NCBI RefSeq assembly: GCF_003570905.1
Contig: NZ_QXJM01000032.1
Location: 58,481 to 122,480, forward strand
Source: Cohnella faecalis
Lineage (GTDB): Bacteria > Bacillota > Bacilli > Paenibacillales > Paenibacillaceae
Direction of reading: 5' to 3'
Length of the DNA: 64,000 nucleotides
Positions 53,650 through 62,691 of the stretch are shown here, in pieces. Numbering within the stretch: the stretch's first letter is position 1; every line of letters starts with the position of its first letter. Made by a program: the position numbers and the translations under genes. The notes below the pieces were generated by a model, which saw only the letters and a list, made by a program, of their open reading frames with translations, was not told the origin of the DNA and ran no database searches.

Positions 53650-53818
53650 TGGACCCTCCGATCTAATTAAACGCTGCGGCTGGAGTATTTTTACTTAAAT
53701 CCGCCCTTTTTCCACGCCAAGCAGTACAATATCATAGTTGACACCCACTGACTAGAGTGCGGAAAAAATCCAATTTCGCCTGAGCAGCCTGCAAATCGCG
53801 ATTCGATGCACTAGTAAA

Positions 53819-53861
53819 TGGAAAAAGCCTCGTTTCCCTTTCCCGGGTACGAGGCTTTTTC
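53819..53861 (-). terminator. Terminator of the sulfate transporter operon
   Basis: GAAAAAGCCTCGT / ACGAGGCTTTTTC perfect 13-bp stem ending in Ts, 87 bp past the binding-protein stop. The remaining 298-bp gap holds no gene. Confidence 0.85.
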
Positions 53862-53947
53862 TGCAATTCGGTTTTGACTTGTTTATCTTTCTACACGGTG
53901 CCCGTTTCCGATCTCCAGAGCCACTTCGCACAATGGCGTAACTCCTG

Positions 53948-55039
53948 TTACTTCCCGGCCAGAACTTGATACCAGACGCCGCGCTTGGCGTACAAGGTCT
54001 CGCGGACTTCCTTCCAGCCGCCCAAGTAATGGATGTCGAATAGCTCCTCGGGCTGCGGATAATCCGCCTTGAGCTTCTCCGCCAGCGCGGGAAGAACGGG
54101 ACGAAAGCCGTGCTTGGCGAATAACTGCTGAGCCTTCTCCCCATGCAAAAAGGCAACGAACGCATCGGCGGCTTCCCTTACTCCGTGACGATCGGCATTG
54201 CGCTCGACGACCGAGGCCGGGTTCTGGATCAGGATCGTGCTGCTCGGTACGACAATGTCGTAATTCACGCCTTTGGCGATGCGCGCAAGCAGCTCGTTCT
54301 CGTAGGTGACAATGACGTCGCCGACTCCGTATTCGAAAGCAGCCATGGATGCGCGGCCGCTCTTATCCATCGACTCGATATTGCGGTGAACGGCGGCAAG
54401 GAACGCTTTCGCGGCGACCGGATCCTTCGCTCCCGTCTCTTTCTCCGAACGTTTAAGACCTGCGCCGTAAATGGCGTTAATGTCCCATTGCGCTCCGCCG
54501 GATGTTTGCGGATTCGGATAGAGCACCTTGACTCCGTCGCGCGTGAGATCGTCGAAATCTTTGATGCCGAGCGGATTTCCTTCCCGCGTACCCAGAACGA
54601 CGATGGAATTCGTCACCATGCCGCCGTCGGCGCCTTTTTTCCAAGCGTCGCTTGTGAGGCCGGCTTTCGTAATTTTGTCCATATCGCCTTCCATTGCCAG
54701 AAGCGCCACGTCGGCTTGAAAGCCTCCGACGATCGCGCGCGCCTGAGTTCCGGAAGCTTCATACGATTCCTGGAACGTGATATCCTGTCCTGTCTTCGCT
54801 TTCCATTCCTCTTTGAAGGCGGGCAAAATATCCTGGAGAGCGTCCTTGGCTACGGAATAGGCTCCGATTACGAGCGTCGTTCCACCCTTGGAACCGCCGA
54901 CTCCTTCGTCGTTCGAGCCGCTCGCTTGCTCGCCGTTGTCCGCACATCCCGCAAGCAGCAGGATAATCAGCAAAAAAACGGCGTAACGGGCGAACCCGGT
55001 ATTTTGGCGTAAAGTTGGGGGTCTAACTCCCGGATGCAT
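53948..55039 (-). CDS. Sulfate/thiosulfate ABC transporter binding lipoprotein
   Basis: 363 residues. Signal with lipobox LLLAGC (Cys at about 32), a Gly/Ser/Glu linker, then the SulP/Sbp-type periplasmic-binding fold: LVIGAYSVAKDALQDILPAF, FQESYEASGTQARAI, QTSGGAQWDINAIYGAGL and IVVPSSTILIQNPASVVERNAD. It captures sulfate or thiosulfate outside the cell. It is the last gene of cysT-cysW-cysA-sbp. ATG after GAGGAGG. Confidence 0.92.
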   Translation of the reverse strand: MHPGVRPPTLRQNTGFARYAVFLLIILLLAGCADNGEQASGSNDEGVGGSKGGTTLVIGAYSVAKDALQDILPAFKEEWKAKTGQDITFQESYEASGTQARAIVGGFQADVALLAMEGDMDKITKAGLTSDAWKKGADGGMVTNSIVVLGTREGNPLGIKDFDDLTRDGVKVLYPNPQTSGGAQWDINAIYGAGLKRSEKETGAKDPVAAKAFLAAVHRNIESMDKSGRASMAAFEYGVGDVIVTYENELLARIAKGVNYDIVVPSSTILIQNPASVVERNADRHGVREAADAFVAFLHGEKAQQLFAKHGFRPVLPALAEKLKADYPQPEELFDIHYLGGWKEVRETLYAKRGVWYQVLAGK

Positions 55040-55116
55040 TTCAAATCCTCCTCACGGTGCCCTCGTGGGCTTCCGTTCCGACGACCGTTAAATATGAACG
55101 GGCATCGGGTCTTCCT

Positions 55117-56151
55117 TCAGCTTGTTCTCCATAATCCAGCTGTCGCTGTCGTTGAACAAATACGCCCGGTGAATGAGCACTTGAATTTCTTCTCCCGGTG
55201 CAGCACTTCCTTCTCAAGCGAACGGTACGTCACCAGCTTCGATTCGCCGACTTCGACCTCCACGAGCCATTCGCTGCCGCGGAAATGAACATGGCGCACC
55301 TTGCCAGCAGCCGTAGCGGACAAAATCGGGAATTCGTTCGGTTGCCCGAGCTCGACGTACTCCGGACGGATCAATGCCTTCGTGCCCGGCCAAGCGGACG
55401 CGCTCTCGAACCCGCGCAGCGATGCGACGTTTTCCACGATCGTCGACTCTCCTATGAAACCTGCGACGAACGGGGTTTCCGGGTTCTTGTATATTTCCCA
55501 AGGGGTGCCTTTCTGTTCGACGCGCCCCTTGTTGATGATCATAATTTCGTCGGCCACTTCGATAGCTTCGTCTTGGTCATGAGTAACGAAAATCGACGTA
55601 ATGCCCAATCGGTCGATCATATCGCGCAGCCATGAACGAAGCTCCTGACGGATTTTTGCGTCGATTGCCGCAAACGGCTCGTCGAGCAGCAGCAGCTGCG
55701 GCTCAGGCGCGAGGGCGCGGGCAAAAGCGACACGCTGCCGCTGTCCGCCGGACAGCTGGTGCGGATAACGCTTCTCGAACCCTTTGAGCCCGGTCAGCTC
55801 CACAAGCTCGGCGACTCTCGCCTTAATCTTTTCCTTGCTCCACTTCTTCACTTCCAGACCGAATGCGATGTTGCCTTCGACCGTCATATGCTTGAACAAA
55901 GCGTAGTTCTGGAAAACGAAGCCGATGCCCCGCTCTTGCGGCGGCAAATCGTTGACGCGCTTGCCATGGAATACGATGTCTCCGGAATCCGGAGATTCGA
56001 GGCCGGCCAGCATGCGAAGAATGGACGTTTTGCCGCCGCCGCTCGGTCCGAGAAGACCGATGAGCTGCCCTTTGACAATAGAAAATTCCACATCGCGAAC
56101 CGCTTGAAATTCACCGAACTTCTTGTTTAATCCGCGCACTTCAACATGCAT
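55117..56151 (-). CDS. cysA: Sulfate/thiosulfate ABC transporter ATP-binding protein, C-terminus frameshifted
   Basis: About 344 residues as read. Walker A GPSGGGKTS, signature LSGGQRQRVAFARAL, Walker B LLLLDEPFAAID, H-loop VTHDQDEA, then a TOBE-like domain (KALIRPEYVELG). The last 20 or so residues (after EKEVLHRE) are out of frame. One more base near 55194-55198 restores a normal end (EIQVLIHRAYLFNDSDSWIM...) closing with TAA at 55088-55090. The core ATPase is intact. ATG at 56151 is nine bases after AAGGGG; a TTG two codons upstream is less likely. Confidence 0.92.
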   Translation of the reverse strand: MHVEVRGLNKKFGEFQAVRDVEFSIVKGQLIGLLGPSGGGKTSILRMLAGLESPDSGDIVFHGKRVNDLPPQERGIGFVFQNYALFKHMTVEGNIAFGLEVKKWSKEKIKARVAELVELTGLKGFEKRYPHQLSGGQRQRVAFARALAPEPQLLLLDEPFAAIDAKIRQELRSWLRDMIDRLGITSIFVTHDQDEAIEVADEIMIINKGRVEQKGTPWEIYKNPETPFVAGFIGESTIVENVASLRGFESASAWPGTKALIRPEYVELGQPNEFPILSATAAGKVRHVHFRGSEWLVEVEVGESKLVTYRSLEKEVLHREKKFKCSFTGRICSTTATAGLWRTS

Positions 56152-56169
56152 AACCAAGCACCCCTTCGA

Positions 56170-56964
56170 TTAGCTTTCTTTCCGGGCTTTCGCCCATTCC
56201 ATGAACAACAGCAAGGCTATCGATCCAGCCGCCAGCACGAGCGCCACCGCGTTCGCCGACGTCAGGCTGAAATTCTCAACATCTTGATAGACGAGCGTGG
56301 TCGCCGTCTGGGTTTTGAACAGAATATTGCCGGATACGACGAGCACCGCTCCGAATTCCCCGAGGGAACGGGCTACCGTAAGGACGATACCGTAGACGAC
56401 GCTCCATTGAATGGACGGCCAAGTAACTCGCCAGAAGGTCGTCCAGCCGTAAGCGCCTAGCGTCGAAGCCGCCTCTTCCTGCTGATGGCCGATTTCTTGC
56501 AGCACCGGCATCACCTCGCGGATAATAAGCGGGAACGTCACGAACAGCGTTGCGATGATCATTCCCGGCAGAGCATAGACGATATCGATGCCCGCCTTGC
56601 CCAGCATCGCTCCGATCGCCGTCTCCGGCCCGAGCATAAGAACGATCATAAGTCCCCCGATAACCGGCGATACCGCGAACGGCAAATCGACGACGCTGTT
56701 GAGCACTTGCTTCAGCTTCCTGCCGAGCCAAGTGGCCCGGACGAGATACAGCGACAGCATGACTCCGAATAAAGCGTTAATTATCGTTACGATTACGACG
56801 ATTAGCAATGTCATATAAAGAGCGTGAAGCGCCTCCGGTCGCGTTACTCCCCGGGCAAAACCGCTCCAGCCCTCATCCCAAGCTCCCATCGCGATCCGCA
56901 CGAGCGGGGCGACGAGCAGCAATCCGAACACAACGACGGTTAAGCCAATCCATAGTTTTCTCAT
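56170..56964 (-). CDS. cysW: Sulfate ABC transporter permease CysW
   Basis: 264-residue permease with six helices. Family opening LWIGLTVVVFGLLLVAPLVRI and the EAA-type loop EIGHQQEEAASTLGAYGWTTFWRVTWPSI (in part), followed by ARSLGEFGAVLVVSGN, a hallmark of CysW. The ATG at 56964 overlaps the cysT stop by 4 bp (ATGA), with GGAAGGG before it. It forms the transport channel with CysT. Confidence 0.94.
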   Translation of the reverse strand: MRKLWIGLTVVVFGLLLVAPLVRIAMGAWDEGWSGFARGVTRPEALHALYMTLLIVVIVTIINALFGVMLSLYLVRATWLGRKLKQVLNSVVDLPFAVSPVIGGLMIVLMLGPETAIGAMLGKAGIDIVYALPGMIIATLFVTFPLIIREVMPVLQEIGHQQEEAASTLGAYGWTTFWRVTWPSIQWSVVYGIVLTVARSLGEFGAVLVVSGNILFKTQTATTLVYQDVENFSLTSANAVALVLAAGSIALLLFMEWAKARKES

Positions 56965-57776
56965 GAGCCCTTCCTCCGCATCTGCACGTAGTTGACAAAC
57001 CACAGGATGAGGAAGGAAAGCGTGAGGAGAAGGACGCTGACGGCCGCAGCCCCCGTAGAGTTGTCGCTCTCGATTTCGCCGAAAATATAGACGGACGCGA
57101 TGAGCGTCTTGCCCGGAATGTTGCCCGCTACGAGCACCACCGCTCCGAACTCGGCAAGCGCTCTGGAGAACGCCAGCATGGCGCCGCTCAGAATGCCGGG
57201 AAGCATATTAGGCAAAATAACCCGCCAGAAGGTCTTGGCCTTCGTCGCTCCGAGCGTATATGCAGCCTCTTCTTCCGAAGCCTCCATCTCCTCCAGCAGC
57301 GGCTGAACCGCCCGGATAACGAAAGGGAAGGTGACGAAGATCATCGCGATGACGATGGCCGGCTGATGGAACAAAATCGTAAAGCCGAGCCTTTCCGCCC
57401 ACTGACCGACCCAGCTGTTCGGCCCGAGCAGCAGCAGTACCATCAATCCCGCCACCGCGGTAGGCAGTGCGAACGGAAGATCGACCAGGCTGTTAAGCAG
57501 CCGGCGGCCGGGGAACCGATACCGAATGAGAACCCAGGCGGACATCGTACCGACAGCGATATTGATCACCGTAGCGATCAAGGCCATCTGGACGGTTAAG
57601 CTTACCGCCTTCCAAGCGAGCGGCTCCGTAACGTTGTCGACGAATACGGTCCAGCCCCCGGACAGCGACTGTCCGTAAATTCCGAGTATCGGCAAAACGA
57701 TTAATACGATAAAATAGAGCATGACTGCGCTGCGGAATCCAAAACTCCACCAGCGGCTCTGCAGCATGGAACTCAC
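56961..57776 (-). CDS. cysT: Sulfate ABC transporter permease CysT
   Basis: 271-residue permease with six helices, first gene of the operon. VLPILGIYGQSL opens the first loop; LPFALPTAVAGLMVLLLLGPNSWVG and the EAA loop MEASEEEAAYTLGATKAKTFWRVILPNM (in part), then FSRALAEFGAVVLVAGNIPGKTLIASVYIF, are typical of CysT (CysU). It is coupled to cysW by a 4-bp overlap. Confidence 0.94.
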   Translation of the reverse strand: MSSMLQSRWWSFGFRSAVMLYFIVLIVLPILGIYGQSLSGGWTVFVDNVTEPLAWKAVSLTVQMALIATVINIAVGTMSAWVLIRYRFPGRRLLNSLVDLPFALPTAVAGLMVLLLLGPNSWVGQWAERLGFTILFHQPAIVIAMIFVTFPFVIRAVQPLLEEMEASEEEAAYTLGATKAKTFWRVILPNMLPGILSGAMLAFSRALAEFGAVVLVAGNIPGKTLIASVYIFGEIESDNSTGAAAVSVLLLTLSFLILWFVNYVQMRRKGS

Positions 57777-57820
57777 GTTGTCGTGTACCTCCTGAGCCTG
57801 CAGCCGTTAGCAAACGGCAT

Positions 57821-57878
57821 AATTCCTATTAATTTAGTAGGTATTAATACTTTACCAGAAGACTGGTTTTCTCGTCAA
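57821..57878 (-). promoter_or_regulatory. Promoter and palindromic operator of the sulfate operon
   Basis: Minus-strand TTGACG (57873-57878), 18-bp spacer, TAAAGT (57849-57854). Just downstream lies a 25-bp imperfect palindrome (57821-57845) with arms AATTCCTA and TAGGTATT around TTAATTTAG. Its symmetry and CCTA..TAGG arms resemble sites of CymR, the cysteine-metabolism repressor of Bacillus relatives; that assignment is from memory and tentative. Confidence 0.6.
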
Positions 57879-58002
57879 CGAAATTTGGCGAATGAGCGTC
57901 CCTTTTTATAAAAAAATCTAATATAAATTATTCAGGCCGCTTATGGGCGGTGCTGCAAACGAAGATTTTGCCGTACGGAGAGAGACGTGAGTGACTCGGG
58001 AA

Positions 58003-58259
58003 AATAAGGCGATTGTTTCGTCTTATTCGCAGATACGCGATTCCCACGTTCGTCCAGTAGCCGCTAACGAAAATAAGGCGATTGTTTCGTTTTATTCCGG
58101 ACACCCCAGCCGTATCGAAAGAGATAAGACGATAAAATCGCGCTATTCTCGAGCATTTTGGCGAAAATGGGCGGATTAGCAAATATAAGGTGGAAAAATC
58201 GTCTTATTGGACGAACTTTCAAGCCTACTAGGTAAATAAGACGAAACCTTCTTCTTATT
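58003..58259. repeat. Five copies of a 25-bp hairpin repeat
   Basis: Each copy has the form AATAAGRCGA-N5-TCGTCTTATT with some changes: 58003-58027, 58072-58096, 58123-58147, 58184-58208, 58235-58259. Start-to-start steps are 69, 51, 61 and 51 bp. Each can fold as a 10-bp stem. The intervening sequence is not repeated. It fills the gap between the sulfate operon promoter and yigZ. Confidence 0.75.
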
Positions 58260-58293
58260 CCCGAAGCCCCGTTGCGACGGTGCGGCTGAACCT

Positions 58294-58923
58294 CTAATCC
58301 TCCACGAAGTAACTGGCTTCCCCCGTCTCGAGATTAGCTTGGCCTTGCGTCACATCCGTGATCCAGGCGCGGAACCGATCCGCTTCCCCTTCTTCGGGCA
58401 AGCATAGAACCCGCACCCGATCGGTGAACGCGACGTCCTCGACTCGCATTCCCCTTTCCCTCAGCACGTTCTCCAGCTTACCGTACCATGTATAATCGAC
58501 GTCTATCGTCACTTCCCGCCGCAGCACCTTCACGATCGTTCCCGCACCGTCGATTCCCGCGACAGCTCCGTCCGTGTAAGCCCGCACCAGGCCGCCCGCG
58601 CCCAGCATAATTCCTCCGAAGTAACGGGTGACGACAACCGCGACATTTTTCAAGCCTCGATGCTTGATGACCTCAAGAATCGGTTTGCCGGCCGTCCCGC
58701 TCGGTTCTCCGTCGTCCAGCGCCTTCTGCCATTGGTCGCGCTCTCCCACCACATAGGCGGAGCAGTTGTGCGTGGCGTTCCAATATTTTTTCTTCAATTC
58801 TTCAATGAAGGCGACCGCTTCCTCTTCCGTCTCTACCGGCTTCGCGTGACCGATGAAGCGCGACTTCTTGATGACGATTTCCTGCATGCCGAATTCCTTG
58901 ACCGTCGTGAATCTTGCGAGCAA
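58294..58923 (-). CDS. YigZ/IMPACT family protein
   Basis: 209 residues, two-domain UPF0029 protein (YvyE in B. subtilis). The N-terminal domain has KKSRFIGHAKPVETEEEAVAFI, HNCSAYVVG, DDGEPSGTAGKPILEVI and VTRYFGGIMLGAGGLVRAY, which are the family signature; the C-terminal ferredoxin-like domain follows. The function is not firmly known; homologues are linked to translation control. The start is TTG at 58923 after AGAGGAAG, which gives the usual N-terminus; an internal ATG 13 codons later would truncate it. Confidence 0.92.
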   Translation of the reverse strand: MLARFTTVKEFGMQEIVIKKSRFIGHAKPVETEEEAVAFIEELKKKYWNATHNCSAYVVGERDQWQKALDDGEPSGTAGKPILEVIKHRGLKNVAVVVTRYFGGIMLGAGGLVRAYTDGAVAGIDGAGTIVKVLRREVTIDVDYTWYGKLENVLRERGMRVEDVAFTDRVRVLCLPEEGEADRFRAWITDVTQGQANLETGEASYFVED

Positions 58924-59070
58924 AAGCGAACTTCCTCTCCAACCGTGATTTTTCCCATCATATCACAAAACGACCAAAGCAGTCCCCGATTGAAAACCGC
59001 ATATCCGCATATCGGTTGGAGCATCCTTATGTTGTGCTCGACTCTCTGTTTCAAAACGCTTCATTTAGTT

Positions 59071-59101
59071 TATAATAAGTATTATATTAGAATTATTATT
59101 G
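59071..59101 (+). promoter_or_regulatory. dps promoter with PerR-like box
   Basis: TTAGAATTATTATTG (59087-59101) matches the PerR/Fur-type consensus TTATAATTATTATAA at 12 of 15 positions. Directly before it is the palindrome TATAATAAGTATTATA (59071-59086), whose first six bases can be the -10. PerR control of dps (mrgA) is well known in Bacillus. Confidence 0.6.
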
Positions 59102-59162
59102 TTTAATAACATCCATCGTGCTACAATGAAAACATGAAATCCAAACGAGAGGTGAGCTTATT

Positions 59163-59597
59163 ATGGAATTAAACCAACGCATCAACAAACAAATCGCCGA
59201 CTGGAACATTATGTTCGTTAAGCTTCACAACTTTCATTGGTATGTGACCGGAGAGCAATTTTTCACCCTGCACGTCAAGTTCGAGGAGCTTTACAACGAA
59301 GCGGCGCTTCATATCGACGTTCTCGCCGAGCGTCTGCTCGCTCTTGGAGGCAAGCCTCATGCCACGATGAAAAAATATTTGTCCGAATCGACGATCGGGG
59401 AAGCGAGCGGAGAGGAAGCGGCCAGAGATATGGTCGCCGCAATCGTGGAAGACTTCGGCCAGCTTATCGCCGACCTGAAGGAAGGAATGTCCGAAGCGCA
59501 AGAAGCGGGCGACGAAACGACCGGCGACATGCTGCTCGCCATTCATTCCGGGCTCGAAAAGCATGTCTGGATGCTGAAATCTTACCTCGGAAAATAA
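59163..59597 (+). CDS. dps: Dps-family miniferritin
   Basis: 144-residue ferritin-like four-helix protein that stores iron with peroxide as oxidant and protects DNA; twelve subunits form a shell. The intersubunit ferroxidase residues are all present with the correct spacing: His25, His37, Asp52 and Glu56 ([33 protein letters not shown] in part). The N-terminus is short, without a Lys-rich DNA-binding tail. ATG after GAGAGGTGAGC. A PerR-like box lies 60-90 bp upstream. Confidence 0.94.
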   Translation: MELNQRINKQIADWNIMFVKLHNFHWYVTGEQFFTLHVKFEELYNEAALHIDVLAERLLALGGKPHATMKKYLSESTIGEASGEEAARDMVAAIVEDFGQLIADLKEGMSEAQEAGDETTGDMLLAIHSGLEKHVWMLKSYLGK

Positions 59598-59662
59598 AAA
59601 GCTTTGCCGAAGCGCTGCCGGACGTTGGTTCGATTTGTCTCGGCCATATCGTTAAACATTAA

Positions 59663-59705
59663 GGGGCTATCCCTAGGGTCAATGCTGACCGCCTGGGATA
59701 GCCCC
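59663..59705. terminator. Bidirectional terminator between dps and pgi
   Basis: GGGGCTATCCC / GGGATAGCCCC stem between convergent genes, 12 bp past the pgi stop. Confidence 0.8.
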
Positions 59706-59716
59706 TCTTCCATCTA

Positions 59717-61066
59717 TTACAGACGTGCTTCGAGCGCTTTTTTCTGTTCTTCGAAGCCCGGCTTGCCGAGCAGCGCGAACATGTTCGTTTTGTACGCTTC
59801 GACGCCCGGTTGGTCGAACGGATTGACGCCAAGCAGATAGCCGCTCACGCCGCACGCGATTTCGAAGAAATAAACCAGGTAGCCGAACGTGTAAGGAGAC
59901 TGATCCGGCAATTGGACGATCAGGTTCGGAACTTGGCCGTCCGTATGCGCCAGCAGCGTTCCTTCGAACGCTTTTTTGTTGACGAAATCGAGCGTTTTGC
60001 CGGTCAGGAAGTTCAGGCCGTCCAGGTCGTCCGGATCGCTCTTGATCGTAATTTGCTCCGCAACCTCGCCCACTTGAAGCACGGTTTCGAAAATAATCCG
60101 GCTGCCTTCCTGAACGAATTGCCCCATCGAGTGCAAATCCGTGGAGAAGTCGACCGACGCCGGGTAAATGCCTTTGTAATCTTTGCCTTCGCTCTCGCCG
60201 TAAAGCTGCTTCCACCATTCGGACACGAAGTGCAAGCCCGGCTCGTAGTTGACGAGAATTTCGACTCCTTTGCCCTTGCGGTACAAGCAATTGCGAACGG
60301 CCGCATATTGATACGCCTCGTTCTCTGCGAGGTTTGGGTTATTGAAGCGGGTTGCGGCATCCTGCGCGCCCTTCATCATCGATTCGATGTCGATGCCGGC
60401 CGCGGCAATCGGGAGCAAGCCGACGGCGGTCAGCACGGAATAACGTCCGCCTACGTCGTCTGGAATAACGAACGACTCGTAGCCTTCGGCGGTCGCAAGC
60501 TTCTTCAAGGCGCCGCGTTCTTTGTCGGTCGTCGCGTAAATGCGTTTGCGGGCGGCTTCCTTGCCGTATTTGTTCTCCAGCGCTTCGCGGAAAATACGGA
60601 ACGCGATAGCCGGCTCCGTCGTCGTCCCGGATTTGGAGATGACGTTGATCGACCAGTCTTTGCCTTCGAGCGCTTGCAGCAGGTGCGTTACGTAAGTGGA
60701 GCTGATGTTGTTGCCGGCAAAAAAGATTTGCGGAGTTTTCCGTTGTTCCTTGGAAAGCGTGTTGTAGAAGGAATGCTGCAGCATTTCGATCGCTGCACGG
60801 GCTCCAAGGTAAGAACCGCCGATGCCGATTACGACCAGCGCATCCGAGTCGGACTGGATTTGCCGAGCCGACTTCTGAATGCGGGAGAACTCTTCCTTAT
60901 CGTAATCGAACGGCAGATTGATCCAGCCGAGATAATCAGACCCGGTACCCGTACCGTTATGTAATTGCTCGTGAGCCAGCTTGACGGCAGGAGCGAGATT
61001 GTCAACCTCGTTTTGACCAACGAACTGCAACGCCTTGGAATAGTCGAACCGAATGCTTTTACTCAC
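59717..61066 (-). CDS. pgi: Glucose-6-phosphate isomerase
   Basis: 449 residues, the short Firmicute form. Interconverts glucose-6-phosphate and fructose-6-phosphate. The SIS domains show [18 protein letters not shown] (phosphate binding), [17 protein letters not shown], the catalytic Glu/His region in [18 protein letters not shown] and the C-terminal Lys in [10 protein letters not shown]. The start appears to be GTG at 61066 after AAGGGAG. Its own promoter and a striking palindrome lie just upstream. Confidence 0.96.
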   Translation of the reverse strand: MSKSIRFDYSKALQFVGQNEVDNLAPAVKLAHEQLHNGTGTGSDYLGWINLPFDYDKEEFSRIQKSARQIQSDSDALVVIGIGGSYLGARAAIEMLQHSFYNTLSKEQRKTPQIFFAGNNISSTYVTHLLQALEGKDWSINVISKSGTTTEPAIAFRIFREALENKYGKEAARKRIYATTDKERGALKKLATAEGYESFVIPDDVGGRYSVLTAVGLLPIAAAGIDIESMMKGAQDAATRFNNPNLAENEAYQYAAVRNCLYRKGKGVEILVNYEPGLHFVSEWWKQLYGESEGKDYKGIYPASVDFSTDLHSMGQFVQEGSRIIFETVLQVGEVAEQITIKSDPDDLDGLNFLTGKTLDFVNKKAFEGTLLAHTDGQVPNLIVQLPDQSPYTFGYLVYFFEIACGVSGYLLGVNPFDQPGVEAYKTNMFALLGKPGFEEQKKALEARL

Positions 61067-61100
61067 TGCTTAAATCTCCCTTCTAAATGACCGCTGTGTT

Positions 61101-61153
61101 TGTGCACGCGTGCACACTAGTCTTAGAATACTTAAAAAATGGTTGCGGCACAA
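61101..61153 (-). promoter_or_regulatory. pgi promoter with 16-bp palindrome
   Basis: Minus-strand TTGTGC (61148-61153), 17-bp spacer, TATTCT (61125-61130). The perfect palindrome TGTGCACGCGTGCACA is at 61101-61116, directly after the predicted transcription start, where a bound repressor would block transcription. The rest of the 312-bp gap holds only a TATACT -10 (about 61341) for the divergent gene. Confidence 0.6.
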
Positions 61154-61378
61154 GCGAATCGAGCGAAATAGAAGCGGTACGATCGGGGATTTGACACCGA
61201 TTCGCACCGTTTTTGCAACAGGTTCTTCTAATAAAGACGTTCTCTTCTATTCGCCGCTTAAAACAGCTCGAATTTTTAATGCATTTGCGCGTCGCAGCGC
61301 CCACACCCTATCGCTGCTTCGTTCCGAAGCAGCGCTATGCTATACTAAGCTCAATCGCGCAAAGGGGAGGTTCCGGAA

Positions 61379-62680
61379 TTGAATACTATCGGATTTATAG
61401 GACTCGGCGTCATGGGAGGTCCCATGGCCGCCAACTTGCTTCGCAAAGGCTATGCGGTCACCGTGTACAACCGGACGCCCGGACGGACGGAAGAGCTCGA
61501 AAAACTGGGGGCCGATGTCGCGGCCTCCATCCCGGAGACGGTTCGCTCTGCCGATGTCGTTATCTCCATGATCAGTAACGATCAGGCCATCGAACAAATT
61601 TATTACGGCGAGAACGGCGTGCTTGCGGCGTTGAAGCCCGGTACGACCGTCATCGACAGCAGCACGATTTCGCCGGCGCTCGCCAGACGGCTCGCTAACG
61701 ATGTCGCCGCCCAATTTTGCGATTTCATGGATGCGCCCGTTACGGGAAGCAAGCCGGCAGCTATCGAAGGAACGCTGCTGTTCATGGTCGGCGGATCGAA
61801 GACGACGGTAGCCGCTCACCGCGAGCTGTTGCTGGCGATGGGCAAGGAAGTCATTCACGTAGGAGACAGCGGCAGCGGCGCGGTCGCCAAGGTTGCCCAC
61901 AATACGATCGTCGGCATCAACGCCGCCGGATTGATCGAAGGGATGGCTATAGCGGCGAAGGGCGGGCTTGACGCTTCTTCCTTCCTCCGGATTGTCCAAT
62001 CCGGAGGCGCAGCCAGCAAGCAAGCCGATTTGAAAGGCAACAAAATTATCGACCATGATTTCAGCGTCCAGTTCTCGTTGGACCTCATGCTCAAGGATCT
62101 GAAGCTCTCCGCCGCCCTGACGGACGGACTTGGCGTATCGACCCCGATGCTGGAAGCCGCGAAAAGCCTGTTCCAGATCGGACAAGCTTCCGGATACGGA
62201 GAGCTGGATTTGGCTGCGTTGGCGCGCGTGTACGAGGAGTGGATCGGCATGCGCATCGGCAACGTCGCCGCAGCTCCTTCGTCCTCAGCCGAAGAGGAGC
62301 TGGCGGCCGCTTCCTCGGCCGCGGAGTACATATCCGAGAAGGAACGCCGTAAAAAAGCCCGCCTGTCCTTGGAAATTCCAGTCATGCTGTCCATTTACCA
62401 ATGGCTCCAGGAAGGCTCGTTTTCCGGACAATCTCTGCCGGGTTATATCCGCGACGTCTCCGAAGACGGGCTGCAAATCTCATCCGCTTCGCCGCTGGAG
62501 AAGGATATGTTCGTCATCGTGCATCTGCCTCCGGAAGCCGGACTTCCTCCGATGACCGCGCGAATTATCCGTATCGAAAAAGAAAACGGGATGTTCAAAT
62601 ACGGCTGTCTCTTGACCGCTCTTTCCCTCTATCAGCGAATTCAGCTGAAGGAGTATATCGACAGCAAGCTGCCCGATTAA
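61379..62680 (+). CDS. 3-hydroxyisobutyrate dehydrogenase-like enzyme fused to a PilZ domain
   Basis: 433 residues. Residues 1-290 are a complete beta-hydroxyacid dehydrogenase: NAD(P)-binding GFIGLGVMGGPMAANLL, substrate loop DAPVTGSKPAAIEGTL (118-132), catalytic Lys171 and Asn175 in GAVAKVAHNTIVG. After an Ala/Ser/Glu linker (about 297-320) comes a PilZ domain (about 321-430) with both c-di-GMP motifs: R-x3-R at Arg324-Arg328 and D-x-S-x2-G at 359-364 (DVSEDG). Start TTG at 61379, nine bases after GGGGAGG. Oxidation of a small hydroxyacid would be controlled by c-di-GMP; this is inference. The frame is continuous, so this is a fusion, not two genes. Confidence 0.88.
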   Translation: MNTIGFIGLGVMGGPMAANLLRKGYAVTVYNRTPGRTEELEKLGADVAASIPETVRSADVVISMISNDQAIEQIYYGENGVLAALKPGTTVIDSSTISPALARRLANDVAAQFCDFMDAPVTGSKPAAIEGTLLFMVGGSKTTVAAHRELLLAMGKEVIHVGDSGSGAVAKVAHNTIVGINAAGLIEGMAIAAKGGLDASSFLRIVQSGGAASKQADLKGNKIIDHDFSVQFSLDLMLKDLKLSAALTDGLGVSTPMLEAAKSLFQIGQASGYGELDLAALARVYEEWIGMRIGNVAAAPSSSAEEELAAASSAAEYISEKERRKKARLSLEIPVMLSIYQWLQEGSFSGQSLPGYIRDVSEDGLQISSASPLEKDMFVIVHLPPEAGLPPMTARIIRIEKENGMFKYGCLLTALSLYQRIQLKEYIDSKLPD

Positions 62681-62691
62681 TCCGTGTAGCA

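Noticed and set aside
58003..58259. CRISPR array with 25-bp repeats
   Set aside because: Repeats are degenerate hairpins at irregular steps, spacers vary in length, and no cas genes are present.
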